DNA of 38,740 bases from positions 1-38,740 of the forward strand of contig NZ_SJXH01000032.1 of NCBI RefSeq assembly GCF_004336635.1, given 5' to 3'. The DNA comes from Acinetobacter sp. ANC 4862 (GTDB lineage Bacteria > Pseudomonadota > Gammaproteobacteria > Pseudomonadales > Moraxellaceae). The first letter of the stretch is position 1. Each line of letters starts with the position of its first letter. The notes under the pieces were generated by a model. It was not told the origin of the DNA. It searched no databases and saw only the letters and a list, made by a program, of their open reading frames with translations. The translations under genes were made by a program, and so were the position numbers. Below are positions 17,918 through 25,505 of this stretch, piece by piece.

Positions 17918-19500
17918 ATGGGTACACCTATCGTTATTGCCAAGAAAACCTCAAATACACAACAAGAGATTGTTTTACACTCACAGTTCGCCAACCGTCA
18001 TGGACTGATCGCAGGTGCAACCGGAACGGGTAAAACAGTCACCTTAAAGTCCTGGCTGAAAACTTTTCCCGAATTGGTGTGCCCGTATTTTTAGCCGATG
18101 CCAAAGGCGATGTTTCTAGCCTAGCCAAAGCCGGCTCAAGCAATCCCAAATTTGACGAACATCTAAAAATTTTAAATATTGAATCCATCCCGTTTGCTGC
18201 ATCACCGGTGGTGTTTTGGGATTTATTTGGAGAGCAAGGTCATCCAATTCGCACCACAGTGTCGGAAATAGGACCATTACTATTAGCGCAAATGCTCAAT
18301 CTGAATGACACTCAGGAAGGCGTACTTTCAGCGGTGTTCCGCATCGCAGATGATCAAGGCTTACTATTGATTGATTTTAAGGATTTAAAATCAATCATTA
18401 CTTATGTGTCTGAACATGCCACGGAATTTCAGGCGGAATATGGCAACCTCTCCCCCGCCAGTCTTGGGGCTATTCAACGTAATTTATTGGCGCTCGCAGA
18501 CCAAGGCGGTGATCAGTTTTTTGGTGAGCCCAGTTTAAATATCCTGGATTTTATTCAGACCGACAGCCAAGGACGAGGCAATATCAACTTACTGGCCGCA
18601 GACAAGTTGATGAACACCCCTAAACTGTACTCCACCTTCTTACTCTGGATGTTATCGGAACTCTTTGAACAATTGCCTGAAGTGGGTGATATGGATAAAC
18701 CCAAACTGGTGTTCTTCTTTGATGAAGCGCACTTATTGTTTGATAATGCCAGCGCAGCGCTACAGGAAAAAATTGAACAGGTGGTGCGTTTGATTCGCTC
18801 CAAAGGGGTGGGGATTTATTTTGTTACGCAAAACCCATTGGATTTACCTGAAAGCGTACTCGGACAACTCGGTAATCGTGTACAACATGCCTTACGTGCC
18901 TTTACCCCGAAAGATCAAAAAGCGGTAAAAACCGCAGCAGATACTTTCCGCGCCAACCCTGAATTTAAAGTCGATCAAGCCATTACCGAACTGGGTGTGG
19001 GTGAAGCTTTAATTAGCTGCCTGGATGAAAAAGGCATTCCACAAATTGTAGAACGCGGCTGGGTGATGCCGCCCTACTCTTCATTTAGCCCGATTAACGT
19101 AGATGAACGTAAAACACTGATGCAACAAAGCATTGTTGCGGGGGTGTATGAGCAATCTGTTGACCGCGAAAGTGCGTATGAAATGTTGCAGCAAAAAGTA
19201 GCCCAGCATCAGCAACAAGCCGTTGCCGAGGAAACAGCGAAACAGCAAGCGAAGCAACAAGAAGCCTTAGCGAAACAACAAGCCAAAGAACAGGAAGCAT
19301 TTGCAAAGCAGCAAGCACGTGAACAAGAGCGTATTGCTCGTGAACAACAGAAAGAGGCTGAACGTGCATCGAAACAACGTGAGAAAATGACCCAAGATAT
19401 TGTCGGAACATTTGCGAAAAGTGCGGCACGCAGCCTAGGTGGCAGCACTGGACAGAAAATTGTCCGTGGCTTACTCGGCTCTCTTTTCGGCAGAAAATAA
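17918..19500 (+). pseudogene. HerA-like / DUF853 ATPase, broken by a one-base frameshift
   Basis: An ATG at 17918 opens MGTPIVIAKKTSNTQQEIVL and the Walker A GATGTGKT (33-40). The frame then reaches a stop (TAG) at about 18092. From 18049 a shifted frame continues [24 protein letters not shown] without a stop to 19500. Inserting one base into the AAA at 18046-18048 restores a 527-residue protein of the DUF853 family (E. coli YjgR-like), with Walker B VFFFDEAH and a Gln/Lys/Glu-rich coiled coil before the end [10 protein letters not shown]. The downstream part alone lacks the P-loop. It may be a real mutation or a homopolymer sequencing error. The gene follows the MetC-like gene by 33 bp. Confidence 0.85.
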
Positions 19501-19528
19501 CTCTTTTTATTCCTATCAAGATTTTTAA

Positions 19529-19563
19529 AATTATGGGATATTCAGATATCCCATAATTATTTT
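19529..19563 (+). terminator. Terminator-like hairpin after the DUF853 gene
   Basis: Perfect 13-bp arms (19529-19541 and 19546-19558) with a 4-base loop TCAG are followed by ATTTTAGGGTTTTT. It separates the ATPase gene from the nitric-oxide-responsive globin promoter. Confidence 0.65.
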
Positions 19564-19576
19564 AGGGTTTTTCTAA

Positions 19577-19624
19577 AAGATGTATTTACAACCGATTTTA
19601 TAAGATGTATTTTGAATACATCTT
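19577..19624 (+). promoter_or_regulatory. Promoter with overlapping NsrR operator
   Basis: Arms AAGATGTATT (19602-19611) and AATACATCTT (19615-19624) form a near-perfect dyad matching the known gammaproteobacterial NsrR consensus. An extra half-site AAGATGTATTT lies at 19577-19587. A sigma-70 promoter, TTTACA (19585-19590), 17 bp, TATTTT (19608-19613), is embedded, so bound NsrR would cover the -10 box. nsrR itself lies just downstream. This supports repression of the globin relieved by nitric oxide. Confidence 0.8.
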
Positions 19625-19650
19625 ATAGCCACAATACAGATGTTCTAGCC

Positions 19651-20415
19651 ATGACTCCACAACATATTGAACTTGTTAAATCAACTGTCCCTGTCCTTCG
19701 TGAAAATGGTGTTGCGCTGACCAGCTATTTTTACAACCGCATGCTGAATAACAATCCAGAATTAAAAAATGTCTTTAACCTAGATCACCAAACTAGCGGT
19801 CGTCAGCCACGTGCCTTAGCTGCTGCTGTATTGGCTTATGCAGAACACATTGAAAATCCAAGTGTATTGGCTAAAGCAATCGAACACATTACCACTAAGC
19901 ATGTCAGCCTTGATATCCAACCCGATCAATATGCCATTGTAGGTGACAACCTATTGCATTCAATTAGCGAAGTATTAAATGTACCGTTTGAATCTGACCT
20001 GATTGCTGCCTGGAAAGAAGCTTATATGCAATTGGCAGGCATCCTAGCTGGGGTAGAAAAACAGAAATATGAAAACCTGGCTGCACAAAATGGCGGTTGG
20101 GCTGGATGGCGTGCCTTTGAAGTTGCTGCAGTTGAAGCAACTGACAGCGGTAAACGTTTTACTTTAAAAGCACAAGATGGTCAGCCTGTTGTTGGTGCTG
20201 AAACAGGAAGCTATATTTCTGTGAAAGTTCAAGTGCCTGGACATGACATTCAACAGCCACAACAATTTACGTTTGCTGACGCCCAATCTGCGGATCAATT
20301 TGTTTTTGATGTAAAACCTGAAGTAAATCATACAGAATATTCTGTTGCCAACATCTTGCTTGAAAACTACAAAGCAGGTGATGTGGTTCAGGTTTCTGCA
20401 CCAGTTAAAGGCTAA
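19651..20415 (+). CDS. Flavohaemoglobin-like globin lacking the NAD domain
   Basis: A 254-residue protein from the ATG at 19651 (MTPQHIELVKSTVPVLRENG). Residues 1-140 align with the Hmp globin domain and keep the B10 tyrosine (Y28), E7 glutamine (Q52) and proximal histidine (H84 in TTKHVSLDI). Residues 150-254 align with the FAD-binding barrel, but the RxYS flavin motif reads QQFTF. The protein stops at GDVVQVSAPVKG, where Hmp enters its NAD domain (about 140 residues missing). Nitric oxide binding or oxygenation with an outside electron donor is inferred; self-contained NO dioxygenase activity is unlikely. A longer TTG start at 19612 lies inside the operator and is rejected. Confidence 0.8.
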   Translation: MTPQHIELVKSTVPVLRENGVALTSYFYNRMLNNNPELKNVFNLDHQTSGRQPRALAAAVLAYAEHIENPSVLAKAIEHITTKHVSLDIQPDQYAIVGDNLLHSISEVLNVPFESDLIAAWKEAYMQLAGILAGVEKQKYENLAAQNGGWAGWRAFEVAAVEATDSGKRFTLKAQDGQPVVGAETGSYISVKVQVPGHDIQQPQQFTFADAQSADQFVFDVKPEVNHTEYSVANILLENYKAGDVVQVSAPVKG

Positions 20416-20444
20416 ATACTTAATAAATAATTAATTTATTGTTA

Positions 20445-20472
20445 TTGAAAGTTCCTTTCGGGGGACTTTCAA
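20445..20472 (+). terminator. Hairpin between globin and nsrR (partial terminator?)
   Basis: Arms 20445-20455 and 20462-20472 pair over 11 bp (TTGAAAGT at the base, one G-U) with a 6-base loop. No T run follows, so termination is likely incomplete; the hairpin may set the ratio of globin to nsrR transcript. Confidence 0.45.
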
Positions 20473-20512
20473 GCTACGCTATATATATCTTCCCTCTGCC
20501 TTTAAAGACTCC

Positions 20513-20956
20513 ATGCAACTCAATAAATTTACTGATTATGCCTTGCGTCTATTGATGTACATCTCCAGACCCAGAGACACCCCTTATACCATTGCAGAAA
20601 TTGCACAGGATTTGCATGTCTCTCAAAACCATCTGGTTAAAATTGTCCATTTCATGGGAAAACAGGATTGGATCATTACCACACGCGGAAAAGGCGGTGG
20701 GATTCGCTTAAATGCAGAAACTTTAAATTTAAATCTGGGTTACATTGTCCGTATTCTGCAAGGCAATAACCAGATTGTGGAATGCGATACTCCAGCCTGC
20801 GTACTCCGCAGCAACTGCGGGCTTAAAGGCATTTTAGATCAAGCACTTGAACAGTTTTACCAATCTTTAGATCACTATCGTTTAGGTGATGTGCTCGATC
20901 AAAGCAGCTCCAGCAAAGTCGCCACCTTATCCCCCATTTCACTGATTAATCTTTAA
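20513..20956 (+). CDS. nsrR: Rrf2-family nitric oxide sensor repressor NsrR
   Basis: A 147-residue Rrf2 protein starting MQLNKFTDYALRLLMYIS. The winged helix (about 1-75) includes QNHLVKIVHFMGKQ as recognition region and the wing TTRGKGGGIRL. Cysteines C91, C96 and C102 (ECDTPACVLRSNCGL) fall at the same numbers as the [Fe-S] ligands of E. coli NsrR. Nitric oxide damages the cluster and releases DNA. It lies 97 bp after the globin gene it probably controls. No operator is seen directly before nsrR, so it may be expressed by read-through or by a weak promoter. Confidence 0.92.
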   Translation: MQLNKFTDYALRLLMYISRPRDTPYTIAEIAQDLHVSQNHLVKIVHFMGKQDWIITTRGKGGGIRLNAETLNLNLGYIVRILQGNNQIVECDTPACVLRSNCGLKGILDQALEQFYQSLDHYRLGDVLDQSSSSKVATLSPISLINL

Positions 20957-20995
20957 ATCATCATCCGAAGTTTTACTGCTTTCAAAATGCAAAGG

Positions 20996-21024
20996 TCGCT
21001 TGCCTAGACGACTTCCTTTATAAT
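20996..21024 (+). promoter_or_regulatory. Putative engB promoter
   Basis: A perfect TATAAT (21019-21024) lies 34 bp before the engB ATG. The -35 region at 17 bp (TCGCTT, 20996-21001) is poor. Assigned on the -10 box and position only. Confidence 0.45.
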
Positions 21025-21057
21025 GTTTCTTTGTAGATCATTTATTGAAGTTGAGTT

Positions 21058-21918
21058 ATGCACCACAGCAGAGGAAAATCCAAAAACAGTAAGATCGCGA
21101 ATGCGCCTAAGCAAAAGATCAGCTATGAGAAAAAAGTTGATTCTGCCATTACTGAATATTCTGTGCGTTCACTCAACTGGTTACGCAAAGCTGAATTCTT
21201 GATGAGTGCGCCAAAGCTCAATCTTTGTGTAGAAGATACTGGCTATGAAATTGCTTTTGCCGGCCGTTCAAATGCGGGGAAATCCAGTGCCATCAATGCA
21301 TTAACCAATCAAAAACAATTGGCGCGTGCATCGAAAAAACCCGGTCGTACCCAAATGATCAACTTTTTCAGCTTGGGTAATCCTGACCAGCGTCTGGTCG
21401 ATTTACCGGGTTATGGTTATGCAGCCGTACCTGAAGCAATGAAACTGGTTTGGCAAAAAGAACTTGAAAACTATTTGATTCATCGCCAAAGCCTACAAGG
21501 TTTGGTGTTGTTGATGGACATTCGCCATCCACTACAACACTTTGACGTGATGATGCTGGAATGGGCTTATTCACGTAAATTGTTTGTACACGTGTTATTG
21601 ACCAAATCAGACAAATTGAACCGTGGCCCTGCATCAAAAGCGCTACAAGAAGTGCAACAGCAATTGAGAAAAATGAAGCTTAATTTCTCGATTCAGTTAT
21701 TCTCATCGATGAACAAACAAGGTTTGGAAGAACTTGCCAGCGTAATGGCCGGTCGTTTGAACTTTACCCTGGAACAATCGACTGAATTCGATTTGGATAG
21801 CATTCCAGAAGCGGATGTCGATGATCTGGATGAGCCCGTAGAATCTATGGATATCGATGATGAGCCAGAGATCGAAATTGCCGACGATGTTACAGATAAA
21901 AGCAGACAAGCTGATTAA
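21058..21918 (+). CDS. engB: Ribosome biogenesis GTPase EngB (YihA/YsxC)
   Basis: A 286-residue TRAFAC GTPase, longer than E. coli YihA (about 210). G1 is GRSNAGKS (69-76), the G2 region SKKPGRTQMINFF follows, G3 is DLPGYG (115-120) and G4 is TKSD (182-185). EngB assists late 50S assembly. The extra length is a basic N-terminal stretch of about 35 residues (MHHSRGKSKNSKIANAPKQK) and an acidic Asp/Glu-rich C-terminal tail from about 245. An inner ATG at residue 49 (MSAPKLNL) would give a near-standard start. A terminator follows at 21961. Confidence 0.95.
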   Translation: MHHSRGKSKNSKIANAPKQKISYEKKVDSAITEYSVRSLNWLRKAEFLMSAPKLNLCVEDTGYEIAFAGRSNAGKSSAINALTNQKQLARASKKPGRTQMINFFSLGNPDQRLVDLPGYGYAAVPEAMKLVWQKELENYLIHRQSLQGLVLLMDIRHPLQHFDVMMLEWAYSRKLFVHVLLTKSDKLNRGPASKALQEVQQQLRKMKLNFSIQLFSSMNKQGLEELASVMAGRLNFTLEQSTEFDLDSIPEADVDDLDEPVESMDIDDEPEIEIADDVTDKSRQAD

Positions 21919-21960
21919 TACCGATTGTCTGACAAAATCCATCATCTATTGATATTTGAA

Positions 21961-21997
21961 TGTCCTCTATTGCTCATCACAATTGAGGGCATTTTTT
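21961..21997 (+). terminator. Rho-independent terminator after engB
   Basis: TGTCCTC (21961-21967) pairs with GAGGGCA (21985-21991, one G-U) and is followed by six T bases. The stem is extended weakly inside by TTG/CAA-like pairs. Confidence 0.7.
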
Positions 21998-22058
21998 ATA
22001 CTGCTTCTCAGTCAAAGTGAACTTGATCAAAAACAAAACAAGAACAGGCTAAAGATAA

Positions 22059-22237
22059 CCGCCTAATGCCGAATCCACTCTGGCTGGTTTCCAACAACTC
22101 GGTTATTTAATGCCTTGATACGATCCTGTGCATGAAGCCAGAACTGAAGATGCCATCACCTATTTAGATCATGTTTCTGCTGCAAAATGAGCAGCCCTGA
22201 AAGTTGCTTCAATTAATCTCACAAATTCCAAACAGTA
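22059..22237 (+). pseudogene. Possible decayed coding remnant
   Basis: In one frame the text reads PPNAESTLAGFQQLGYLMP, stop, YDPVHEARTEDAITYLDHVS, AAK, stop, AALKVASINLTNSKQ, stop. The composition looks protein-like between the stops and both inner stops are TGA, but I recognise no family. A terminator-like hairpin sits exactly at its end. The whole 21919-22305 gap otherwise shows only the engB terminator. It may be a relic of a lost gene or chance. Confidence 0.25.
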
Positions 22238-22260
22238 GGGCTTTATGCCCTGCTTTTATT
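22235..22260 (+). terminator. Terminator-like hairpin before the VOC gene
   Basis: GTAGGGC (22235-22241) and GCCCTGC (22247-22253) pair with one T-G and a 5-base loop, followed by TTTTATTT. It has no intact gene directly upstream on this strand, which supports a lost gene there. Confidence 0.6.
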
Positions 22261-22305
22261 TGCACTACAATAAATCCAGATAAGAAAAAAAGATAAGGAT
22301 AAAAG

Positions 22306-22725
22306 ATGAAACCCTATATTTCTGTCATCACGCTTGCCGTCAAGGATTTAGAGCAGTCACTGAAGTTTTATTGTGAAGGTTTAGGTTTACATAACGAAGG
22401 CATTTTAGGTCAAGACTATGAATATGGTGCAGTCGCTTTTATAGAACTGCAATCAGATTTAAAACTTGCCTTATGGCCACAGCAAAGTATTCAGCATGAT
22501 ACGGGTCTGGAACTGACTCCAATGTGCCCGACTCAAATGACATTAGGACATAATGTCTATAGTCCACTAGAAGTGGATCAAATCATGGCGCAAGCAGCAC
22601 GTGCAGGTGCTCAAATTATCAAACCTGCACAAGCCACATTTTACGGTGGATATGCAGGCTATTTTCAAGATCCCAATGGACATTTATGGGAAGTGGTATG
22701 GAATCCATGCTGGGAAAATGATTAG
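22306..22725 (+). CDS. VOC-family (glyoxalase/bleomycin resistance-like) protein
   Basis: A 139-residue vicinal oxygen chelate protein with two beta-alpha-beta-beta-beta repeats. It starts MKPYISVITLAVKDLEQSLK, has YEYGAVAFIEL in the first half and GGYAGYFQDPNGHLWEVVWN in the second. E in HLWEV is a usual metal-ligand position, but a full ligand set is not obvious, so substrate and activity are unknown. A strong AAGGAT site lies before the ATG. Its stop overlaps by 4 bp with the stop of the convergent symporter gene, so no terminator separates the two. Confidence 0.85.
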   Translation: MKPYISVITLAVKDLEQSLKFYCEGLGLHNEGILGQDYEYGAVAFIELQSDLKLALWPQQSIQHDTGLELTPMCPTQMTLGHNVYSPLEVDQIMAQAARAGAQIIKPAQATFYGGYAGYFQDPNGHLWEVVWNPCWEND

Positions 22726-23963
22726 GTTGGAATTTTATTCTCATCACGGGTATGACGGTCCACCACCACACTAATCATCATATCGCCTTGCACATTGACT
22801 ACAGTACGTACCGTATCTAGTAAACGGTCAATCGGCAATAAAATGGCAATGGCTTCGGCAGGCAGACCGACCGATTGCAACACCATAATCATGGTCACCA
22901 TGCCGGCACTTGGAATGCCCGGTGCACCTAACGAGGCAATCATTGCTGTTACGCAAACAATCAACTGCTGACCAATAGTTAAATCCAGCCCCATCAGGTT
23001 GGCAATAAATAGAGCCGCGGCAGCTTCATACAGTGCCGTTCCATCCATATTTAATTGCGTTCCCAGTGGAATCACAAAACCGGCTGTTGCCGGACGCACA
23101 CCTAAGTTTTCCTGGGCACATTTCATTGAAAGTGGCATGGTGGCAGAACTGGAACTGGTGGCAAAAGCCGTAATCAGTGCGCTACGCGCCCCTTTAAAAA
23201 AGGTCAGCGGATTCATCTTGCCGAAAATCCACAGTAATAGCGGCAAAACCACAGCACCGTGGAAAATGGTGGTTCCAGTCACGACAACAGCAAATTCAAC
23301 CAGACGATTCAGTACAGAAATATCTTCCGTTGAAATCAGTTTTGCCAATAAGGCAAAAATACCAATCGGCGCCAGTCGCATCACCCAGATGATCATGAAC
23401 ATCATCATGTCAAAAAACTGCTGGCTGACTTGACGTACGGTTTTAAAACGCTCACCGCCATGCACCAAAGCCACACCGAAAAATAAAGCAAACAGCACTA
23501 CGGCAAGGACGTTGCCCTCAGAAAAGGCCTTAAAGGGATTGATTAAGGTATTTTGAATAAAATTGGTCAAAAATGAAGTTGGCGTTAAGGTATCTGGGGT
23601 TTGATGGGTACTCATCGCATCTTGAAACATGGCGATGTCTATGCCCTTGCCCACATCAAACAAATGCGCAGAACTGATTCCGAGAATTAACGCCAAGGTA
23701 GTGGTGGTCACGCAGCAGGCTAAAGTAATTTTCCAGACTTTACCTAATTGCCCACCTGACTGTAAGTTGGATACCCCAACTACAATTGAACTAAAAATCA
23801 GGGGAATTAACAGCATCTTTAACAAGCCAATAAAAATACTGCTGGCAATTCCCAAACCATACAAACTGGCATCAAAAAATGGGGTATTGGGATAAAGATT
23901 CAGGATAAAACCGAAAGCCACGCCTAAAATCGCAGCAATCAAAATTTGGGTGTTTAAGCTCAT
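22722..23963 (-). CDS. Dicarboxylate/amino acid:cation symporter (DAACS family)
   Basis: A 413-residue inner-membrane secondary transporter of the GltP/DctA/GltPh type, with about eight transmembrane helices and two re-entrant hairpins. The serine-rich hairpin motif TAFATSSSSATMP and the conserved LGTQLNMDGTALYEA motif are intact. The hairpin 2 region reads ASLGAPGIPSAG, and VDRLLDTVRTVVNV-like IDRLLDTVRTVVNVQGD carries the arginine and aspartate typical of dicarboxylate or glutamate carriers. It would import glutamate, aspartate or C4-dicarboxylates with Na+ or H+; substrate is not fixed by sequence. It stands alone and converges with the VOC gene. Confidence 0.93.
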   Translation of the reverse strand: MSLNTQILIAAILGVAFGFILNLYPNTPFFDASLYGLGIASSIFIGLLKMLLIPLIFSSIVVGVSNLQSGGQLGKVWKITLACCVTTTTLALILGISSAHLFDVGKGIDIAMFQDAMSTHQTPDTLTPTSFLTNFIQNTLINPFKAFSEGNVLAVVLFALFFGVALVHGGERFKTVRQVSQQFFDMMMFMIIWVMRLAPIGIFALLAKLISTEDISVLNRLVEFAVVVTGTTIFHGAVVLPLLLWIFGKMNPLTFFKGARSALITAFATSSSSATMPLSMKCAQENLGVRPATAGFVIPLGTQLNMDGTALYEAAAALFIANLMGLDLTIGQQLIVCVTAMIASLGAPGIPSAGMVTMIMVLQSVGLPAEAIAILLPIDRLLDTVRTVVNVQGDMMISVVVDRHTRDENKIPT

Positions 23964-24168
23964 CTCTGCATGCTTTTATTGTCAAGTCTTGCAGGCACTA
24001 TGCCATGCCCTATTTTTAGAATCGAGGAATTTTTTGTCACAAGTTCAGCATAAATAGGTAAAAGCATGATTTTCACTTTGTCTGAATCATGAATGACTTA
24101 CTGAATAAATGGCATAAAATCTGCTTTTGAATTACAACTAATTTACCCATAATTAAAAGAGCATACTT

Positions 24169-24282
24169 ATGAAAAAAATAATCCTCATCACCACACTCAT
24201 TTTAAGTATTGGGCAGACGTTTGCCCATTCAAGTCATGGCTGCCATAAAGATGTATCGGAAGATATTCCCCGCTGCCACTAA
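24169..24282 (+). CDS. Small Cys/His-rich secreted peptide
   Basis: A 37-codon ORF. Residues 1-19 form a signal peptide (MKKIILITTLILSIGQTFA). The predicted 18-residue mature part is HSSHGCHKDVSEDIPRCH, with four histidines and two cysteines (GCH and RCH). An AAGAG site lies 7 bp before the ATG, and a strong terminator lies 12 bp after the stop. The end resembles the GCH-x(n)-CH tail of larger small periplasmic proteins. Metal or haem binding is inferred only. No homologue was checked. Confidence 0.6.
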   Translation: MKKIILITTLILSIGQTFAHSSHGCHKDVSEDIPRCH

Positions 24283-24293
24283 ACCCCGATCAT

Positions 24294-24323
24294 AAAAAAA
24301 CCGGACGAACTGTCCGGTTTTTT
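24294..24323. terminator. Bidirectional terminator between the small peptide and tesB
   Basis: CCGGAC (24301-24306) and GTCCGG (24312-24317) with a 5-base loop are flanked by A7 on the left and T6 on the right, so it can end transcription of both converging genes. Confidence 0.9.
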
Positions 24324-24339
24324 CATTTCAACTGATCGC

Positions 24340-25212
24340 TTACTGGGTTTCAATTTCGCGGATACGAATTAAACCTTCTTGGGTGGTACTACACACCAAT
24401 TCCCCGTTTTGCCACATGCGACCGAAGTTCAAGCCACGTGAACTTGCACTCACCGTAGCCTCCATGTCGTATAGCATCCACTCATCCACACGGAATGGCT
24501 TATGGAAATACATGGCATGGTCAATACTGGCACATTGCAAACTTGGCGATAAATAGCTTAAACCATGCGGACGAAGTGCCGTGGTCATTAAGGTAAAGTC
24601 TGAATAGAATGCAGCAATGGCCTGATGCAAAGAAATCTCGTCAATTTCTGGCGCGATTTTATCGTGCGTCCGTAAATAGTGCGCATAAGAGGGTGCTTCA
24701 GGCTGCGGTTGAAATGGATTGCTTGGATCAATCGGACGGATATCAATATGGCGATCGCGCATAAAGCTGGCACGCACATTTTCCGGCACAAATTCCACGA
24801 TCGTTTTTTTCAGTTCAGCTTCTGATTTCACCTGTTCTGGAGCAGGATATTCAGGTTCACTAATTTGATAATTTAAACCTTCTTCCGGATAAGCAAAAGA
24901 AATCATTGCAGTAAAAATGGTACGCCCATGCTGAATGGCACGAACCTGACGACTGACAAAGCTTTTCCCATCACGCAAACGATCCACTTGATACAGAATA
25001 GGCGCGTTGACATCACCGCCATACAAGAAATAAGCATGCAATGAATGTGCAGGACGATCGGTAGTATAAGATGCCGCGCGTAATGCCTGCCCCAACACCT
25101 GACCACCAAAGACACGTTTTCCGACCAAGTTGCGACTGATACCTCGGTAGACATTTTCTTCAATTTTTTCAAGGCTAAGTAATTCAACCAATTCTTGGGT
25201 TAACGCATTCAT
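24340..25212 (-). CDS. tesB: Acyl-CoA thioesterase II
   Basis: A 290-residue double hot-dog protein (E. coli TesB 286). N-terminal hot dog includes VFGGQVLGQALRAAS; C-terminal half holds the active site. By alignment with E. coli D204/T228/Q278, the residues are D205 (FYSDF), S229 (CASIDHAM) and Q278 (TTQEGLIR), so the threonine is replaced by serine, a conservative change. It hydrolyses medium to long acyl-CoA to free acid and CoA. It is a single gene sharing a bidirectional terminator with the small peptide gene and divergent from plsB. Confidence 0.95.
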   Translation of the reverse strand: MNALTQELVELLSLEKIEENVYRGISRNLVGKRVFGGQVLGQALRAASYTTDRPAHSLHAYFLYGGDVNAPILYQVDRLRDGKSFVSRQVRAIQHGRTIFTAMISFAYPEEGLNYQISEPEYPAPEQVKSEAELKKTIVEFVPENVRASFMRDRHIDIRPIDPSNPFQPQPEAPSYAHYLRTHDKIAPEIDEISLHQAIAAFYSDFTLMTTALRPHGLSYLSPSLQCASIDHAMYFHKPFRVDEWMLYDMEATVSASSRGLNFGRMWQNGELVCSTTQEGLIRIREIETQ

Positions 25213-25345
25213 AAGCGACCTATTTTGATGTGGGATACCTGAAATGTAGGCGAAAAATTTAAATCAATCAGATAAGCTATTGCAGCTATTTTGCCACAAA
25301 TCCAGATTAAAACCCTAGAGTTAGGCTGACTGCTGTGTCACATTA

Positions 25346-25369
25346 TTTTTAGCTCATATCGGCTAAAAA
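25346..25369. repeat. 8-bp perfect palindrome in the tesB-plsB intergenic region
   Basis: TTTTTAGC (25346-25353) and GCTAAAAA (25362-25369) with an 8-base spacer lie between the divergent tesB and plsB, about 137 bp before plsB. It could be a regulator site for fatty acid genes or part of a leader hairpin. The rest of the 293-bp gap is AT-rich with no clear promoter pair. Confidence 0.4.
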
Positions 25370-25505
25370 TACGATTTTTAACGATAAAATTTAACACTCA
25401 ATATGAATTTTGTCAGAAAATGACATACTGTTTTAAATTACAATGATGCAAAACAATTTCCCCCTCAGAAAATCTGTGGTTTCGGTCATTTAAGTAGGAG
25501 TGTAT

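Noticed and set aside
18079..19500. A 473-residue ORF starting at GTG 18079 as the true ATPase gene
   Set aside because: It lacks the Walker A motif, which lies just upstream in another frame after a good ATG, so this is the rear part of a frameshifted gene.
17918..19500. Programmed ribosomal frameshift in the DUF853 gene
   Set aside because: No slippery heptamer or following stem was seen; a lost A in a short A run is simpler.
19612..19650. TTG start adding 13 residues to the globin
   Set aside because: The TTG lies inside the NsrR operator and -10 box; the ATG at 19651 matches the start of the flavohaemoglobin family.
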